A stretch of DNA of 59,723 nucleotides, from the NCBI GenBank assembly GCA_013423325.1, contig BLJB01000078.1, positions 1 through 59,723 on the forward strand, written 5' to 3'. Within the stretch, counting starts at the first letter, position 1; the number at the start of each line of letters is the position of its first letter. The notes beneath the pieces were generated by a model. It saw only the letters and a program-made list of their open reading frames with translations, had not been told where the DNA came from and ran no database searches. Below, in pieces: positions 12,339 to 22,879 of the stretch. A program made the position numbers and the translations under genes. This stretch comes from Usnea hakonensis. Lineage: Eukaryota; Ascomycota; Lecanoromycetes; Lecanorales; Parmeliaceae.

Positions 12339-13230
12339 CTTGATCATCCCTGGAAGTCACCAAGCGATTGAGGGCCATGTTTTCCATTTTGGCGGGGTAG
12401 CACTCCGTACCGATTTGCCTATTGAGTGACTATTAGTAGCTGGCCATGCTTTGGGGATGGGGCGGGATATCACGATTGAACTATGATGGGTTTAATATCT
12501 GTCTGGTGAAAAAGTTTCGATTGATGTTTGACTGTATGATGGATTAAAATTGAAAGAAAATGGAATATAAATTTGTTGAAGGTGGGGGAGGTGGGGTTTT
12601 ATTATTCACCCGGAAGCTCGGAGGGTCTAAAGCCTAGTGCCGGACTTTGGCGGAGATTAATATGGTAGTAAAAATTTTATGATGGCTAAAAGGCACCTTA
12701 AGGTACTTTTCATTACTTGAGGTGAAGGGAGGCCAACGGATAAGATGTTGTTGCTCCTCTACAGCTTCCGACTTATGCTATTCTTCGTCAATACTAGTTG
12801 TCTACTTGGACGTTGCTGCAGTGCCTTTGTCAATAGCTCTCTTGAGATTTAGACTGCAACAATTCTTGCTTGTACTCTATCTCGCTAATCTTCAATGCCG
12901 ACTGGTCTTATCGCAGAGCTGCCGTAATCTGCTTTTCCGTGGGCAGAAATCTAATTTTCAACAACAGCTTCTTTCTTGCGCGTCTCAAGTCGAAGAAGCC
13001 GTAGCATTGGTGTCTACACATCTTCTGGTCCGAGCGCAACCAATCCTGTTCTCGGCGCTCCCGAAGTGCTCCGACTGCTATTCCGCTACTGCCTAACGGT
13101 CATATTAACGCAGTCGCACAACCCTAACAATCCAACACCTCCGCTCCAAGATATCTGCTCCAATATCTTCACTACCCCCTCGAGTATCCCTGCAACTATC
13201 CGCTTTCACGCTTGCGGGACCAAAGCAAAG
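12339..13230. other. Divergent promoter region THI4 / PIS1
   Basis: Shared upstream region. A palindrome-like caccttaaggtactt sits near 12694-12708, resembling the motif cluster at 9.9-10.1 kb. The open frame upstream of the phosphatidylinositol synthase ATG reaches back to 12976 without family features and is taken as 5' UTR. No RNA gene besides the riboswitch was seen. Confidence 0.45.
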
Positions 13231-14222
13231 ATGAACGGCTCGCCGAATGTCCGAACTCGCAAGCAAGCAGCAGAGGCAGCGGATAAGCAGAATGGCACAC
13301 CAAATGGCCGCCCCAATGGGTCTGCCATCTCGAAAAGCTCTCCGTCAACCGCAGAGCAGTCAGAAAACATTTTCCTCTTCTGGCCGAACATAATCGGCTA
13401 CTCGCGCATCATCCTCGCCCTCGCTTCTCTCTACTACATGCCACTGCATCCACGCACCTGTTCCCTTCTCTACAGCATATCCTGCCTCTTGGACGCCCTC
13501 GACGGTGTCGCAGCACGCTATTACGAGCAATCAACCCAGTTTGGCGCCGTGCTAGACATGGTGACGGATAGGTGCACAACTGCGTGTTTGCTCGTCTTTT
13601 TGAGCAGTGCGTGGCCGAGGTGGGCGTTGTTGTTTCAGGGGCTCATAAGTCTTGATTTGGCTAGCCATTACATGCACATGTATGCTACACTAACGATGGC
13701 GGGGAAGGGAATGAGCCATAAGAAGGTTGACGAGAACCGATCCAAATTGCTCCACCTTTATTACACGAACAAGGTACGTATCCACTTCTACGTAAGCTCT
13801 GTAGCGCTTGAGTGTCTTTGCTAACATCAAATGTCGAACAGAACGTACTTTTCACTGTCTGCGCCCTAAACGAACTCTTCTTCATAGCCCTCTACCTCCT
13901 CTCCTTCTCCTCGCCCATCCTCTCCCCCTCCCTCCTATCCACCGACAAATCTCCCGGCTATTCCTCTCAGCCCGGCAGTCCGTCCCATCCCTCATCCACA
14001 CTGTTCGCCACGCCCGGCAGCGCATGGGCGATGGAACTGGCCCGAGCGAACAAGATGGACTCTTTCTGGCCGTGGGTGTTGGCAGCCATTTCGTCGCCGG
14101 TCATGGCTGCGAAGCAGATATTGAATGTGGTGCAGTTGGTCAAGGCGAGCAAATGGCTTGCCGAGGGGGACATTAGGACGAGGAGGGAGCAGGGCTTGCC
14201 AAGAAAGAAGAAGAATAAATGA
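13231..14222 (+). CDS. PIS1: CDP-diacylglycerol-inositol 3-phosphatidyltransferase (PI synthase)
   Basis: Integral membrane enzyme of the ER that makes phosphatidylinositol from CDP-diacylglycerol and myo-inositol. Two exons, 13231-13773 and 13842-14222, with a 68-nt intron (branch gctaac); 307 aa. The CDP-alcohol phosphotransferase signature is complete: D91-G92, A95-R96, G105, D109 and D113 in DGVAARYYEQ..FGAVLDMVTD. Hydrophobic segments flank it. The first 45 residues are Asn/Ser-rich, and a 45-residue Ser/Pro-rich insert lies between later membrane segments, making it longer than yeast Pis1 (220 aa). It ends in a basic tail (RKKKNK). ATG 13231 was chosen because sequence before it is not protein-like. 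Confidence 0.93.
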
Positions 14223-14907
14223 CCTGGCTACGACATATCAGGGCTATTTGGTTCGCTCAATCTTCGAAGCGTGTAGGTATATCGGAGAGCATGGCGTCAA
14301 GGTTGAGGAGGTACTCTTGAAATTTGTCGCACATCTCCGACAGAGCTTTATCATCATCCTAGAGACGAACCTAATCAATTTAATCCAACGATCTTGTCAA
14401 ATGCTTCACCTCCAATAACCCCTTCTCCTCTCATCCTCCCGTCAAACCCTCCCCTCCCCTCCCCTCCCATGAAGCCCTCAGTCAAACCGCCCTCCAATCC
14501 TCAAAATCACTCTCCGTCCCAACACTCCCCCACCACCACCACAGCCGCCCCACGCCCCACGCCTTTTACCTTGCTTCCTCTGGGCTCGCAGATGAGATGA
14601 GGATGTCCATATCTCAGCTAAGCTGCGATAGAATGGAAGGGAAGGGGGCGGGGGTATAGGCTTAATTTTTCCTTCTTGTATTGTGCTGGGAAGGAAGGAA
14701 GGAAGGAGCGGATGGGAGAGGAGACGGGGAACGAAGAGCGGGGGATTTATTTTTGCAGTCTTGCGCTGGGGTGAGTGAGTGGGATCGGGAAAGAAAGGCT
14801 TAGGTAGTAGGCATGATTGACTGACTATCGTACAAATAGTAACAGGATAGTGGACTCGCAAGGAAGCAAGTATAGTCGAAGAAACATGATCAGTCCCCCT
14901 CTCTTCC
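14223..14907. other. Convergent intergenic region
   Basis: 3' flanks of PI synthase and the lysine-rich protein gene. Holds pyrimidine-rich tracts (ctcccctcccctccc near 14450-14470) and an accaccaccacc run near 14530. Nothing gene-like was recognised. Confidence 0.5.
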
Positions 14908-16341
14908 TCAATTCCACTCCATATCCACCTCCCCATACGCTCCCTCCCCATACCCCTCCCACTCCCCCTTCATCCCCCTCACCAACCCCCGCGCCCCCTC
15001 CCCAAGTCCCCCCCTCTTCATCCCCTGGAACCCACACCGCCCATACACCCCTATCCACCCCTCAATCCTGCCGTTTCCCAAAAACGTAAGTTCACCCTCA
15101 CACCGCTCTCCAACGCTCACCTCGCCCTCCCCGTTCTCGCGGCCACGCCAGGTGAAAGGGAGAGCTTCGTTGGACGCGGACCATGGTCGGTGGGGGAGGT
15201 GGAGGATGCCGGAGAACATGCCGAGGTCGTAGGCGCCCCAGACGGTGGTGCCGTCGAGGGCTAGGGTGAGGGCGGAGGATGTGCAGTTCCACTCGGCTTC
15301 TACGGTGGGGCAGGAGAGGTCGTAGATGCCGTTTATGAGGCCGAGGGATGGGAAGTTGGGAGTGCGAGGGGTGTCGGTGTCGGGTTCGTGCTTGATCTTG
15401 GGGGGAGGCTTGGTACTGGGCTCTTTTTTCACCTTGGCTTCTTTCTTGATCGTTGGCTCTTTCTTGATCGTTGGTTCTTTCTTGATCGTTGGTTCTTTCT
15501 TGATCGTTGGTTCTTTCTTGACGCCGGGCTCCTTCTTGGTTTGCGTTTCTCCTTCTTTCTTGGGTGGCTTTGAAGATACTTTTTCCACAATCTTTTTCGC
15601 TCTTTGTACGGGCCTTGTAGCTTCTGCGGACGAAGGTCGTTTGTCTACGGTCTTCCTCGCTGTTTGTACAGGTCTTTTAGCTACTGGGGACGCTTGCGAT
15701 AACGGTTGCTGGACTTCAGCGGCAGTGGTTTTCTTAGATGGCTTCGACGATACAGCTTTCTCAGTCTTTGTCTTAGATGGATTTGAAGGTCCTGTCTTGG
15801 CTTTCTTGGCCGACGGCTGGCTGTCGGTAGCATTAACATTGCCCGAGGGCCCAAACCCATTTCCGAAGCTGATGTTGACATTGATGTTGTTGGTATTTCC
15901 AGAAGGCTCAGGCTGCTTCCGTTTCTTGCCAGTTGCAAGGGATTCAATATTCGCTGCAGGGGCGTTGTTGGCTTTGTGTTGAGCCTTTGCTTTTCTCTCC
16001 GCCGCTGCATACTCTTTCTTCATCTCGGCTTCCATTCCCGAGATATTCGGAGGCACAACAATTCTCGACTGGTTCAATGCTTCTAATAGCCGCATCTTCG
16101 CCCTTGCTTTGTCCTTTGAAGGTGGAAGTCCATAGTGTATCAATTGAGCTTCATACCAGTGGCCTACTTGATCCTTTGGCAGGTCAATTGAAGCTTTTTT
16201 GGCTTTCTTCAAGTCTGGACGGAGAATTGCGGTGATTTCGTCGACTGTTGCTCGCTGGTGTCGATTGAGGGAGCCGACTTCGACATATAGGCGACCGTCA
16301 TAGTAGAAGTTACCTCTAGATACAGGCGGGGCCAAAGCCAT
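14908..16341 (-). CDS. Conserved-looking Lys/Pro-rich protein with KKEP repeat array
   Basis: Single-exon frame of 477 aa; function not recognised. Residues 1-110 form a compact-looking N-terminal part (FYYDGRLYVEV..; HWYEAQLIHYGL). A long basic Lys/Ser/Thr/Pro region follows with nuclear-signal-like KKRKQ and KKAK, then a tandem array of TIKKEP units, and a folded-looking C-terminal domain of about 140 aa rich in Gly, Trp and Glu (GLINGIYDLSCP; GTTVWGAYDLG). The array contains about seven psi-K-x-E sites (VKKE, IKKE, IKHE), the consensus for SUMO attachment. Nuclear location and sumoylation are inferences. The overlapping opposite-strand frame at 15326-15982 is a by-product of the repeat and composition. 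Confidence 0.75.
   Translation of the reverse strand: MALAPPVSRGNFYYDGRLYVEVGSLNRHQRATVDEITAILRPDLKKAKKASIDLPKDQVGHWYEAQLIHYGLPPSKDKARAKMRLLEALNQSRIVVPPNISGMEAEMKKEYAAAERKAKAQHKANNAPAANIESLATGKKRKQPEPSGNTNNINVNISFGNGFGPSGNVNATDSQPSAKKAKTGPSNPSKTKTEKAVSSKPSKKTTAAEVQQPLSQASPVAKRPVQTARKTVDKRPSSAEATRPVQRAKKIVEKVSSKPPKKEGETQTKKEPGVKKEPTIKKEPTIKKEPTIKKEPTIKKEAKVKKEPSTKPPPKIKHEPDTDTPRTPNFPSLGLINGIYDLSCPTVEAEWNCTSSALTLALDGTTVWGAYDLGMFSGILHLPHRPWSASNEALPFTWRGRENGEGEVSVGERCEGELTFLGNGRIEGWIGVYGRCGFQGMKRGGLGEGARGLVRGMKGEWEGYGEGAYGEVDMEWN
15442..15513 (-). repeat. Four tandem 18-bp units coding TIKKEP
   Basis: Four consecutive units tttcttgatcgttggNtc (plus strand) differ at a single base, so the array looks recent or homogenised. 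It is in frame within the lysine-rich protein gene, so copy-number change would keep the frame. Confidence 0.9.
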
Positions 16342-17164
16342 GATTCTTGACTCCTTGTATTGCTGTTGTTACTGGTCTTTTGTGGGGTTGGGAAAACCAA
16401 AAGTATACAATACAACGGGGCTAGCAAGAAAGTGGAGAACCAGGCTAGTGGGGTTTTAAATTGCGCCATGCTTTGGTTCGCTTGACCTCAAAGTAAAATG
16501 TACTACATATTCGTATAGCCGACCTTATTTGTACTCGTACCTACTTTCCTAATGCTAGTTGCCCCGCAAGATACCTAAGCATACGTCTTCAGTACAGCCA
16601 AACAAGGAATTAAAACAAATGTACTTGACCCACGCTCTGGCACCAATGGCCATCTATCAACTCGATCAAACCAATCACTCGGGTCCCAATCTGTACACAC
16701 TCCTGAAGTGCGATTCCCTGAACTCGCTTGGTACACTTGGACCAAGGGCGCAAGCATGTCTCCATGCCATGGTAACTGTTCGTGACAAGTGATACAGCGA
16801 AATTACAAAGAATTATCCTGTAATTTTCCTCCGTGATGCTGAACTATTCTCCTGGTCCTCCGGGTGATCTGAGCGAGCAAGAGGGTTTCATCTAGAGGCC
16901 ATCGGCTCCAAGCCGGCTTTCTCAATTTGTATGTAAAGCAAAGGCGTCTTGAAAGGTCTGCAGTATCTCGACCAAACGCAATCGTGTTGTGAAGTGAGTA
17001 AAGTAGCTGCGAGGTGTAAAGATGACGCCCATTTGAAAATAAAGCCCGTTTTGTTGATGACGTCGGCGTTTCGGAGTTAGCTGTCTCGGTACAACATACT
17101 TTCTCCAGCTTTCAATATCAATATCAACTCAGTCGGAGCATCAACAAATAACGATGGGACAAGA
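16342..17164. other. Divergent promoter region
   Basis: Between the lysine-rich protein gene and the PP2C gene. A CRE/ATF-like tgacgtcg lies at 17058-17065, about 100 bp before the PP2C start. A second ATG at 17155 opens only a short frame. No other features were recognised. Confidence 0.4.
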
Positions 17165-18841
17165 ATGCATGCTCAACTACCTATTCCTATTCGACTTGGC
17201 CGGTCTACAAGCAAGATTCATAAAGACTATCAAAACTTTTACCGCGCCTTCCACGATTACTTCGTAACCCACCTCCCCTCTTCATCTCTCCACCCAGACT
17301 CCCGCTCCGCCTCAGGCCCACATCACCAATTGCCTCGCTCAGCCTCGAAGCCTCATAATACGAGAGAAGGACCTTCGCCAGCTCCTTTACTTGGTGGGAC
17401 AAGAGATACGACAGTCGTCCGGATACCCTTACGAAGCGCAAAGCACCATTTCGGCGTCTCCGTTTCCCGCGGCACACGGCCCTACAATGAAGATACATAT
17501 CAAGCGGGTGTGATCGAGATACCCGCATTTGCGAAGAGAGCACCGAGGAACTTGACCCGAGCGCCAGCCAGCAGCCCATTACAGGCCTACAGGGAAAAGC
17601 AAAGGAAGGAACAGGACAAGGGGACTGGAGATGGGGAGGGTACTTCTGCGGAGAGTGCGAGTGTCGATCCGCAGGTGTTCTACTTTGGGGTCTTTGATGG
17701 ACATGGGGGAACAGAATGTAGTGGATATCTGAGGGAGAGGCTACATGAAAGCATTGAGGAGGCGGCGGGGAAGTATGGGCTGGAGTCTACGCTCAATGAG
17801 ATGGCAAATGGAGTTGGCGAAGGAGTAAAGAACGTCGTTGGACCGTCGAACAAGGAGAATCAAGACAGTGCAGGCAAGGCCACGGGCACAGAGTGCTCCG
17901 GCTCTGATCCTCCCGACGAAGCCAACAAACTCCAGACCGCCTTGATCAAGTCTTGGAAAGAGACCGTAGGAGGCTATTTCCGGCGCTTCCAACCTACGGC
18001 CTTCTCCTCCGACTCCAAAACTACAATCGCAACTGTTTTAACCTATGCCTTCCTACAAACCGACCTCTCTTTCCTCCTCGCCCAATTACGCCTGTCAAGC
18101 GATGACAATGACTCTGTGGCTTCTGATCGCCCGCTCAACGCGAACGATGACTTGCACTCACCATCGCACCCGCCATCCCCTTCCCAGCCCAAAAAACCAT
18201 TCAAGGGTGGCTCCACCGCCTCCATCGCGCTCATCTCGACCCCCACACCGACCCCCTTCTGGCACCCCTCGACTCCCAGCACCCTCTTCACAGCCCACTG
18301 CGGCGACACACGCATCCTTCTCTCCCGCGTGTCCAACGGGCAAGCAGTGCCCCTGACAACAGACCACCACCCTTCTGCCCCGAGCGAAAGCCAACGTCTC
18401 CGCCGCTGGGCCGCCTCCTTCGTCACCGACTCCTTTGGCGAAGAACGCATGTCCGGTCTCGCCAACACCCGCGCTTTCGGCGACATGGGCTCCAAGCGCA
18501 TGGGCGTCTCGGCCGAACCGGAGATCCGCCACCTCGAGCTCGCGCCTTCGGAGTACGCGTTTATGGTGCTGGTCTCGGATGGCGTTTCGGGCGGGGTCGG
18601 GGATCAGGAGATTGTGGATCTGGTCAAGGAGGCCAAGACGCCGGAGTTGGGCGCGAGGGAGGTCGTGAGCTTTGCGACTGAGGTGGGGAGTGATGGGGAT
18701 AATGCGACGGCGTTGGTGGTTAGGTTGGGGGGCTGGGAGAGGAGGAATGAAGGGGGTGGGGGGAGTTTGGGGACCAAGGAGAGCAGGGAGTGGAGGAGGA
18801 AGGACGCGATGGATCCAAGGGGGAAGAGGACGTTGTTATAG
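17165..18841 (+). CDS. PP2C-family Ser/Thr protein phosphatase
   Basis: Metal-dependent phosphatase, one exon, 558 aa. The PP2C motifs appear in order: SRGTRPYNEDTYQAG near residue 100, FGVFDGHGG near 175 with the metal-binding Asp, GSTASIALIS, AHCGDTRIL, TTDHHPS, LANTRAFGD, VLVSDGVSGG and DNATALVV. A long insert separates motifs two and three (about residues 190-350), partly acidic and Ser/Pro-rich. The N-terminal 90 residues are basic and hydroxylated without acidic residues at the very start, compatible with a mitochondrial presequence, which would fit a Ptc5/6/7-type phosphatase. That assignment is an inference. The start at 17165 is the first in-frame ATG. Confidence 0.9.
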   Translation: MHAQLPIPIRLGRSTSKIHKDYQNFYRAFHDYFVTHLPSSSLHPDSRSASGPHHQLPRSASKPHNTREGPSPAPLLGGTRDTTVVRIPLRSAKHHFGVSVSRGTRPYNEDTYQAGVIEIPAFAKRAPRNLTRAPASSPLQAYREKQRKEQDKGTGDGEGTSAESASVDPQVFYFGVFDGHGGTECSGYLRERLHESIEEAAGKYGLESTLNEMANGVGEGVKNVVGPSNKENQDSAGKATGTECSGSDPPDEANKLQTALIKSWKETVGGYFRRFQPTAFSSDSKTTIATVLTYAFLQTDLSFLLAQLRLSSDDNDSVASDRPLNANDDLHSPSHPPSPSQPKKPFKGGSTASIALISTPTPTPFWHPSTPSTLFTAHCGDTRILLSRVSNGQAVPLTTDHHPSAPSESQRLRRWAASFVTDSFGEERMSGLANTRAFGDMGSKRMGVSAEPEIRHLELAPSEYAFMVLVSDGVSGGVGDQEIVDLVKEAKTPELGAREVVSFATEVGSDGDNATALVVRLGGWERRNEGGGGSLGTKESREWRRKDAMDPRGKRTLL

Positions 18842-19168
18842 AGATGGTGCTGTTGGGGAAAATCCCGTTGAATGTGGGAGTCGTCTGGAGAGGCGCATGT
18901 GGTGTCTCACACTATCAAGCATATAGCAGCGCTACCTTGGGGAAAAAAAAAATTTGGGCCATACTCGTACTTTAGCAAGGGCACTTTGCCCCTTTTTTTT
19001 CCAAGCAGAATCAAAGAAAATCAGTTTGCCAAGCTAGATATCATTGCAGTGGTGTTATATTTGTTGGCTTTTTTTTTTTTTTGTGGTATAAACAACGCTT
19101 TTTCTATGTAAGGGGTTTTTTTTTGGTGAGCTATGTATGTTAGGTATGTGATGAGCTGGAAGAGCTGA

Positions 19169-19192
19169 CTTGCTTGCTTGCTTGCTTGCTTG
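19169..19192. repeat. (CTTG)6 microsatellite
   Basis: Six perfect tetranucleotide units in the 3' flank between two convergent genes. Confidence 0.95.
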
Positions 19193-19344
19193 CCTGATAT
19201 GGCGCGCTGTGCTGTTTATCAGAAGGAACCATGTAACCACTGAGATTATTCTGCGCAAGGGTATGCTGAATAACTTGTTGAGAAATAAACATGGAATTGC
19301 TGTGAAAACTTGGTTTTGTAAAGTGCATGGATGGTCGTAGCGCA

Positions 19345-19500
19345 TGCTGCAGCGATCTCTCGCAGCGAATGATGAAAGGTACTGCTTTGAGAAATTGTTG
19401 ATAAGCTGCAATGATGAGGATCGTCGATGTTTTCACCCGCTGCAGCGATCCATCTCAGCGAATACTGCAATGTATCGCCATGAGAATTCGTTGATTATAA
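19345..19500. repeat. Imperfect 93-bp-period direct repeat
   Basis: Two copies start ctgcagcgatc at 19347 and 19440, each followed by cagcgaat and, about 40 nt later, tgagaa..gttgat. Similarity is partial, so this is an old tandem duplication in non-coding DNA. Confidence 0.6.
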
Positions 19501-19564
19501 TCGTCTCCACCTCCTTGAATCAGACCCCTGATCCCTCCCACAATTACTTCGTTCCACGACCAAC

Positions 19565-21475
19565 CTAAAACGCAAGCAACACCATGGCCTGATGCAAGCA
19601 CTTTGCTTCAATAGCATCCTTCATGAAATCCGTCTCCGTCACAATGGGCGTGATGGCCAGACGCACCGAAACAGCCATACTACCCAGCGCAGCAGGATTC
19701 TGCGTGAAGTCCTCGTCGCGGCTGCACATGTTGCTCGGATTGAAGTAGGAATTGGGGCCCATGGGCGGGAAGTCGAGGCTGTAGATGCACGGCTTCGAGA
19801 GCATGAGGACGCCGATGCGGGTGGCTTCCTTCCAGATGCGGTTGAGGTCGTTCCAGGCGGGATCGTTGGGGGTGCCGTGGGCGAAGAGCGGTCTGAGCAG
19901 GTGCCACATGTCGTGGACTTTGGGCGTGATGTGGGCCTCCATCCAATCTTCGAAGCCGTTGGCTTGGGTCATGTCGACGATTGTTTCCGCGCAAGCGAGC
20001 AGGAGGCCGCGCCGGACGTTGGAGGGGATATTGCCCATGAGTTGTCCGCGGAAGCTCGAGATTTTGCTGTCGTAGCTTGGCGAGAAGCCGCGAAGGAGCA
20101 TGGGCCGAAAGGCGAAGTCGACAATGATCTGGTTGATGATGCGTGCTACAAGCAAGGGTCGAGTTTTGCTGGAGCTTATGAGTTTCATGGCCGTCCGGGG
20201 GTCTGTGGCTTGGGCGATCCGGTCACGTAGGTTGTTGGAAATGAACTGGTCTTTGTGCTGATCGGGGAGGCTCGCGTAGTTGTGTGCCCATGTTTCGGTG
20301 AAGTGGAAGAAGGGTGTGAACTCTGCGATCAGATTGATCCCGGATGCTTGATCGGTATCTTGTGTAACAAGCACGCCTTGCTGGCTTTGAAAGGGGTCGT
20401 ATGCTGGCAGTGAAGCCACCGACGGACGATGATTGATTCCAAGTGCTTGGTCGGCGTGCTGTGTAACTAGCATGCCTTGTGTTGGGTAACCTGATACAGG
20501 AGCAGCTGACGCACGACGTTGAATGCTAGGGGCGCCGATTGAGGCTTGCTGTTGGGATATCTGACGGCGTAGAGCTGGGGCCGGGTTAGCTGGGTTCGGG
20601 TGTCGAGCGTGAGGAAAGCGACCACCGGAGACATTATAGGCCGGAGGTGGCTGGCTATACACCTGGCTAAACAGATCGGCTGGTGGGCCAAAGCGTTGCG
20701 GAGTGCTGTGAGCTTTAGGACCATCTTTTGCACCAGAAATCTGATCGCTTTGGACCTTAATAGTCTTTTGCGCTTTTACTAGATCTTCGTTTAGCTTCTT
20801 TAGAGCATGTCTTTTAGCATCTATCTCCTCATGCAAGTGACCGATGTCTTGAAGCAATAGTTTCTTCTCCGTTTCCACGTTACGAATTATTCCTCTATGT
20901 CCAGCAAGTTCATGGTGCATGTCCTTGTTTGCCTGGTTCAAATCAGATATTTCACGGTCCTTTTGTAGCAACATTTCTTTGTTTTGCTCGATCTTCGCTT
21001 CTAAACGCCCGATATGACGCTGGAGCTCTTCCCATGTTGCCTTGTTAACAGGCTGTTAGATAATTTAGCATCCCAGGCCACCAAAGAAGGGACTTGACTT
21101 ACCAAACTTTCCGAGTGACGGGGCTGGTAATTCAGAGTCGGGTCTCCTCTGCTACGTGTTGCCTCATTACTAGGCTGTTAGAAGAGTCAGCACGTCAAAA
21201 ATAAGTGCACTGTTCAACGGGTTAACCTACCAGGTATTCCACATGACGAGGATGGTGGCTACCCATTTCGGCTCCCGATCCAAGTGTTGCTATATCACTT
21301 CGCTATTATAGATTAGCATCTTAAAGATAAGTCAAGAGTTCAAAAGGAAAAGACCTACTGGACGCTCCAGGTGCCGGGGCTGATGGCTCGGCTGATGGCT
21401 CACACCCAGATTTTCTAAAACACTTGCTAATCCTCCGTCGGTACCGTGGGAAATGGAATTGGGGCCACAAGACAT
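19565..21475 (-). CDS. Coiled-coil protein with duplicated 24-residue exons
   Basis: Function not recognised. Four exons: 21359-21475, 21231-21302, 21103-21174 and 19565-21052; introns 56, 56 and 50 nt; about 582 aa. Exons 2 and 3 are both exactly 72 nt, phase 0. Exons 1-3 all end in a similar peptide (QPRHLERP, HPRHVEYL, QPRHSESL). Exon 4 begins with a coiled coil of about 110 residues (EELQRHIGRLEAKI, then HLHEEIDAKRHALKKL). A Pro/Gln/Ala-rich linker holds an internal repeat (QGMLVTQHADQALGIN, then QGVLVTQDTDQASGIN). A C-terminal part of about 250 residues looks alpha-helical and folded. ATG 21475 is the first ATG of the frame. It is convergent with the PP2C gene. Confidence 0.75.
21103..21475 (-). 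repeat. Tandem exon-intron duplications at the 5' end of the coiled-coil gene
   Basis: Exon 2 (21231-21302) and exon 3 (21103-21174) have identical length and phase, a shared gcaacac core near their 5' ends and a shared cgtca(t/c)(g/t)(t/c)ggaa core near their 3' ends. The introns behind them have similar length and end in (c)taacag. The end of exon 1 matches the same peptide pattern. This fits repeated unequal duplication of one exon plus its intron, followed by divergence. Confidence 0.7.
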
Positions 21476-22879
21476 CACGGCGATAAGTCTAGGTGATGTG
21501 AAAATTAGTATATTGTAGAACCCAGTAAGGATGGGGAGAGTATGAAGGTTGGGGTGTGGGGTGAGGGTGTGGGGTGTGAGAGCAAGCACAAAGCCCGACA
21601 CCAAGTGAGGTGAGACGTTCCAGAGAGAACAGACTTACCCGGCAGTATTTTTGATGTATTTGCTGTTCTTATTACTTAGATAGGTAGAACAGCTGATGCT
21701 GAATTGATGAAGGGGAGTTGTGACGGATGAAGGGGCGAGGTTGTGGTTGAAACGAAGGATGGCATGTTGAGCAAAGTAGTAGACAAGCTCAACACGCTAA
21801 GTGACACTAGCATAAAGTGATGTTCTGTAAGGCCCGCTAAGACTACCAGTCACCGTTGCAAATATGGAGAAAATTGAGTGAAGATAGAGGATGCAAAAGA
21901 TGAATACGTTTAATGCTGGACGAATGCATTCCTTACAAGGTGGGTATCTGCCCTCACAATGCATTATTTTGGGATCACAAAATTCCTCGGATTTCTTCCC
22001 TTTTCTCTTGCATGAAGTTGTGGTAAGAATCTCCCTCCAGGCAGGATTCTTTCATCGAGGTAGACAATATACAAATATGATGCTGTTGGACTCATGCTTG
22101 CAGGTCAGGTTGTCAACCCTCGTAATACGGTTCTTGGAGTTTTCAGTCTTGGGTTCTTAAATCTGCTTTCAGGATGCACTGGAGCAGGAACAATTCTACC
22201 AGTCTTCAGAACCTGCGGTAAGAAGCAATTCGTAGGTCTCTAAGTCCATCAGCAATGCACGTTTGAGGCTTTCGATTCTTTTCCGAAGAACAGACCTTGA
22301 CCCAGAACAACCCAAAGTAAGCAGCAACAAGAGCATGATGTTATTCATAGTTCACCTTTGAGTGAAAGACCGTGGCATGTATCCGCTCTCTGACAACTGT
22401 CCTGTTGTATGTCCTGTTTCAAAGACACACGGAAAATACATGTTCCTCGTGTGCTGACTGTGAGGAAAGGCTAAAGCTTTGGGAGGCGCGTGAAAAAAGT
22501 AGATTATACTGTGTTTTATGTTCTGCTATCCTCACGCAATCATGATTAGCACCGGGAAGACGATCGTGGGCTTTTTCCCATCAAACGAATTGTCACAAAC
22601 AGGATTGAGCATTGCGATGTGGCATATGGATTAATCGAGGAGTATTATTGACTATGGCATGAGGCCCTGTGTTGGTATTATGACTGCCACCTACGAAATT
22701 GCATGAGCAAGAAGATCAAATGCAAACTTAGCTTATTTGCCAGACTGCATCCTCATTTTCGTAATGTGCAACGAGTCCAGTGCTATGAGTCAGTTCAGAT
22801 AGATACCTGAGAAGTCCACCTTCAACCAGCCCTTTGATCGAATCACTGTCTACAGGCAGACTATGAATCGTCAGCAGTC
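21476..22879. other. Intergenic region
   Basis: 5' flank of the coiled-coil gene and 3' flank of the RBM39-like gene. A gtgtgggg-rich patch occurs near 21552-21580. No open frame with recognisable content and no RNA gene was seen. Confidence 0.5.

Larger units (their letters stand above)
18842..19564. other. Convergent intergenic region with homopolymers
   Basis: Poly-A/T runs at about 18949-18957, 18997-19004 and 19068-19082, a (CTTG)6 microsatellite at 19169-19192 and the imperfect repeat described separately. No gene was recognised. Confidence 0.6.

Noticed and set aside
15326..15982. 218-codon plus-strand open frame with repetitive FLDRWF/LIVGSF-like translation
   Set aside because: It is antisense to the lysine-rich protein gene and its repetitive translation comes from the 18-bp coding repeat on the other strand.
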